Shown one piece after another: positions 61,882 to 64,000 of a stretch of DNA of 64,000 nucleotides. Numbering within the stretch: the stretch's first letter is position 1; every line of letters starts with the position of its first letter. Both the position numbers and the translations under genes were made by a program. The stretch comes from Arachis hypogaea (taxonomy: Eukaryota > Streptophyta > Magnoliopsida > Fabales > Fabaceae): positions 1,448,824-1,512,823 of the forward strand of contig NW_027255451.1 of assembly GCF_003086295.3 (NCBI RefSeq), read 5' to 3'. The notes under the pieces were generated by a model. The model saw nothing but the letters and a program-made list of their open reading frames with translations, ran no database searches and was not told where the DNA came from.

Positions 61882-63381
61882 ACGTTGTGCTGACTCTCGT
61901 TCTTTTAAAGACGTTATCCGAGGAGGACACCTAAAGGCGAGCCGTAATGCCTCAATCTTCGGCAAGCTTCCTCCGGTTTTTTTCCAGAGTTTTTTTCTAG
62001 GTTTTTTTCGGTTTTTTTTTTTTTACGTTGTGCTGACTCTCGTTCTTTAAACGACGTCACCTGAGGAGGACACCTAAAGGCGAGCCGTAATGGCCTCATC
62101 TTCGGCCAGCTCCTCCGTTTTTTTCACAGTTTTTTTCCGTTTTGTTTTCTCAGTTTTTTTTTTATACGTTGTGCTGACTCTCGTTCTTTAAATGACGTTA
62201 TCACGAGGAGGACACCTAAAGGCGAGCCGTAATGGCCTCATCTTGGCAAGCTCCTCCGGTTTTTTCCACAGTTTTTTTCCGTTTTTTCAGTTTTTTTTTT
62301 TTTTTTTTTTTTTACGTTGGCTGACTCTGTTCTTTAAATGCGCTATCCGAGGAGGACACCTAAAGCGAGCCGTAATGGCCTCATCTTTGGCAAGCTCCTC
62401 CGTTTTTTTCCACAGTTTTTTTTCCGGTTTTTTCCGAGTTTTTTTTTTTTTTTTACGTTGTGCTGACTCTCGTTCTTTAAATGACGTATCCCGAGGAGGA
62501 ACCTAAAGGCGAGCGTAATGGCCTCATCTTGGCAAGCTCCTCCGGTTTTTTTCCACAGTTTTTTTCCTTTTTTTTTTTTTTTTTTTACGTTGTGCTGACT
62601 CTCGTTCTTTAAACGACGCTGTCCTGAGGAGGACACCTAAAGGCGAGCCGTAATGGCCTCATCTTCGGCAAGCTCCTCCGGTTTTTTCCACAGTTTTTTT
62701 CCGTTTTTTTACGATTTTTTCGAGTTTTTTTTTTTTTTTTTTGTGCTGACTCTCGTTCTTTAAATGACGTTTCCGAGGAGGACACCTAAAGGCGAGCCGT
62801 AATGGCCTCATCTATGGCAAGCACCTCGGTTTTTTCCACAGTTTTTTCTGTTCTTTTTTTTTTACTTGTGCTACTCTCGTACTTTAAACGACGCATCCAG
62901 GAGGAACCTAAAGGGAGCCGTAATGCTCATCTTCGGCAAGCTCCTCGGTTTTTTTTCCGAGTTTTTTATTTTTTTTTTTTTTTCTATTTTTTTCTTTTTT
63001 TTTTTTTTTACGTTGTGCTGACTCTGTTCTTTAAACGACGCTATCCTGAGGAGGACACCTAAAGGCGAGCCGTAATGGCCTCATCTTCGGCAAGCTCTCC
63101 GGTTTTTTTTCCACAGTTTTTTTTCGTTTTTTCGAGTTTTTTTTTTATACCGTTGTGCTGACTCTGTTCTTTTAAATGACGTTATCCGAGGAGGACACCT
63201 AAAGCGAGCCGTAATGGCCTCATCTTGGCAAGCTCCTCCGGATTTTTCCACAGTTTTTTTCGGTTTTTTTTTTTTTTTTTACGTTGTGCTGACTCTCGTT
63301 CTTTAATGACGTTATCCGAGGGACACCTAAAGGCGAGCCGTAATGCGCTCATCATGGCACTCCTCCGGTTTTTTTTCACAA

Positions 63382-63421
<40 letters not shown>

Positions 63422-64000
63422 GTTGTGCTGACTCTCTTCTTAAACGACCTATCCTGAGGAGGAACCTAAAGGCGAGCCGTAATGGCCTCATCTTCGGCAA
63501 GCTCCTGGTTTTTTCCACAGTTTTTTTTCCGATTTTTTTCCGAGTTTTTTTTTTCATCGTTGCTGCTCTGTTCTTTAAATGACGTATCCGAGGAGGACAC
63601 CTAAAGGCGAGCCGTAATGGCCCTCATCTTTGGCAAGCTCCTCCGGTTTTTATCCACATTTTTTTCCGTTTTTTTCGATTTTTCGAGTTTTTTTTTTTTT
63701 TTTTTGTCACTTTGTGCTGACTCTCGTTCTTTAATGACGTTATCCGAGCGAGGACACCTAAAGGCGAGCGTAATGGCCTCATCTTATGGCAAGCTCCTCC
63801 GGTTTTTTCACAGATTATGTTTTTTTCCGTTTTTTTTTTTTTTTTTTTTTACGTTGTGCTGACTCTCGTTCTTTAAACGACGCTATCCTGAGGAGGACAC
63901 CTAAAGGCGAGCCGTAATGGCCTCATCTTCGGCAAGCTCCTCCGGTATTTTTTTTTTCCGGTTTTTTTTTTTTCGATTTCTTGGATTTTTTTTCTTTTTT
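52901..64000 (+). repeat. Satellite array, right end, error-rich
   Basis: The same satellite to the last base, but most monomers have single-base losses or gains in core words (GATGCCTCATC, CTCGTCTTTAA, GGAGGAACC, TTGGCAGCTC). Errors become denser toward 60000-63500. Monomer count and order are less reliable here, and no other feature can be supported. A 55-nt T run lies at 56863-56917. Confidence 0.88.

Noticed and set aside
1566..64000. Dozens of 60-120 residue reading frames, either phenylalanine-rich (plus) or lysine-rich (minus)
   Set aside because: They are translations of the satellite core and T tracts, recur with every monomer, and change frame with T-run length. There is no conserved start, stop or domain.

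Overview
This window looks like plant nuclear heterochromatin, most likely from a legume and possibly peanut (Arachis). The lineage call rests on the style of the Athila-type Ty3/gypsy retrotransposon and its LTR sequence as I remember them, not on a search. I found no host protein-coding gene, tRNA or rRNA. Almost everything is one tandem satellite, two copies of one LTR-retrotransposon family, and an assembly gap.

Layout. Positions 1-1526 are a reverse-strand LTR cut by the window edge, followed by about 39 bases of its internal PPT side, which ends abruptly against satellite at about 1566. Positions 1566-16419 are a head-to-tail satellite with monomers of about 125-185 bp (roughly 145 on average, about 100 copies). 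A full-length Athila-like element (16420-27337, 10,918 bp) sits inside a satellite monomer, flanked by the 5-bp target duplication GCTCC. The same satellite resumes in the same orientation at 27338 and runs to the window end (roughly 240 more copies), broken by 1000 N at 33001-34000. Sequence right of the gap (34001 to about 39430) repeats, in order, the sequence left of it (about 27417-33000) and carries many single-base deletions. Similar deterioration is seen at about 41930-42830 and from about 52900 onward. These stretches look like unpolished assembly.

The retrotransposon. Its parts, in order, are: a 1882-bp LTR with TATA box and a tandem block of hairpin-forming repeats; a PBS matching the 3' end of tRNA-Asp; gag; a pol region with protease, reverse transcriptase, RNase H and integrase; 1.45 kb without an envelope-like gene but with several small hairpins; a PPT region; and a 1883-bp LTR. 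Gag and pol share one reading frame interrupted by three in-frame TAG codons. The two LTRs differ by only about 13 substitutions and two indels (hand count), so the insertion is young. The copy is probably non-autonomous.

The satellite. Each monomer has a moderately GC-rich core of about 95 bp and a tail of T7-8 tracts spaced about 11-13 bp apart, ending in a pure T run (up to 61). Phased T tracts predict intrinsic DNA curvature. Monomer variants differ mainly at CpG sites (CG versus TG/CA), as expected for a methylated array. Larger blocks of 1.2-6.6 kb are duplicated at several places. A methylated, nucleosome-sized satellite invaded by an Athila element suggests a centromeric or pericentromeric array, but only chromatin or FISH data could show that.
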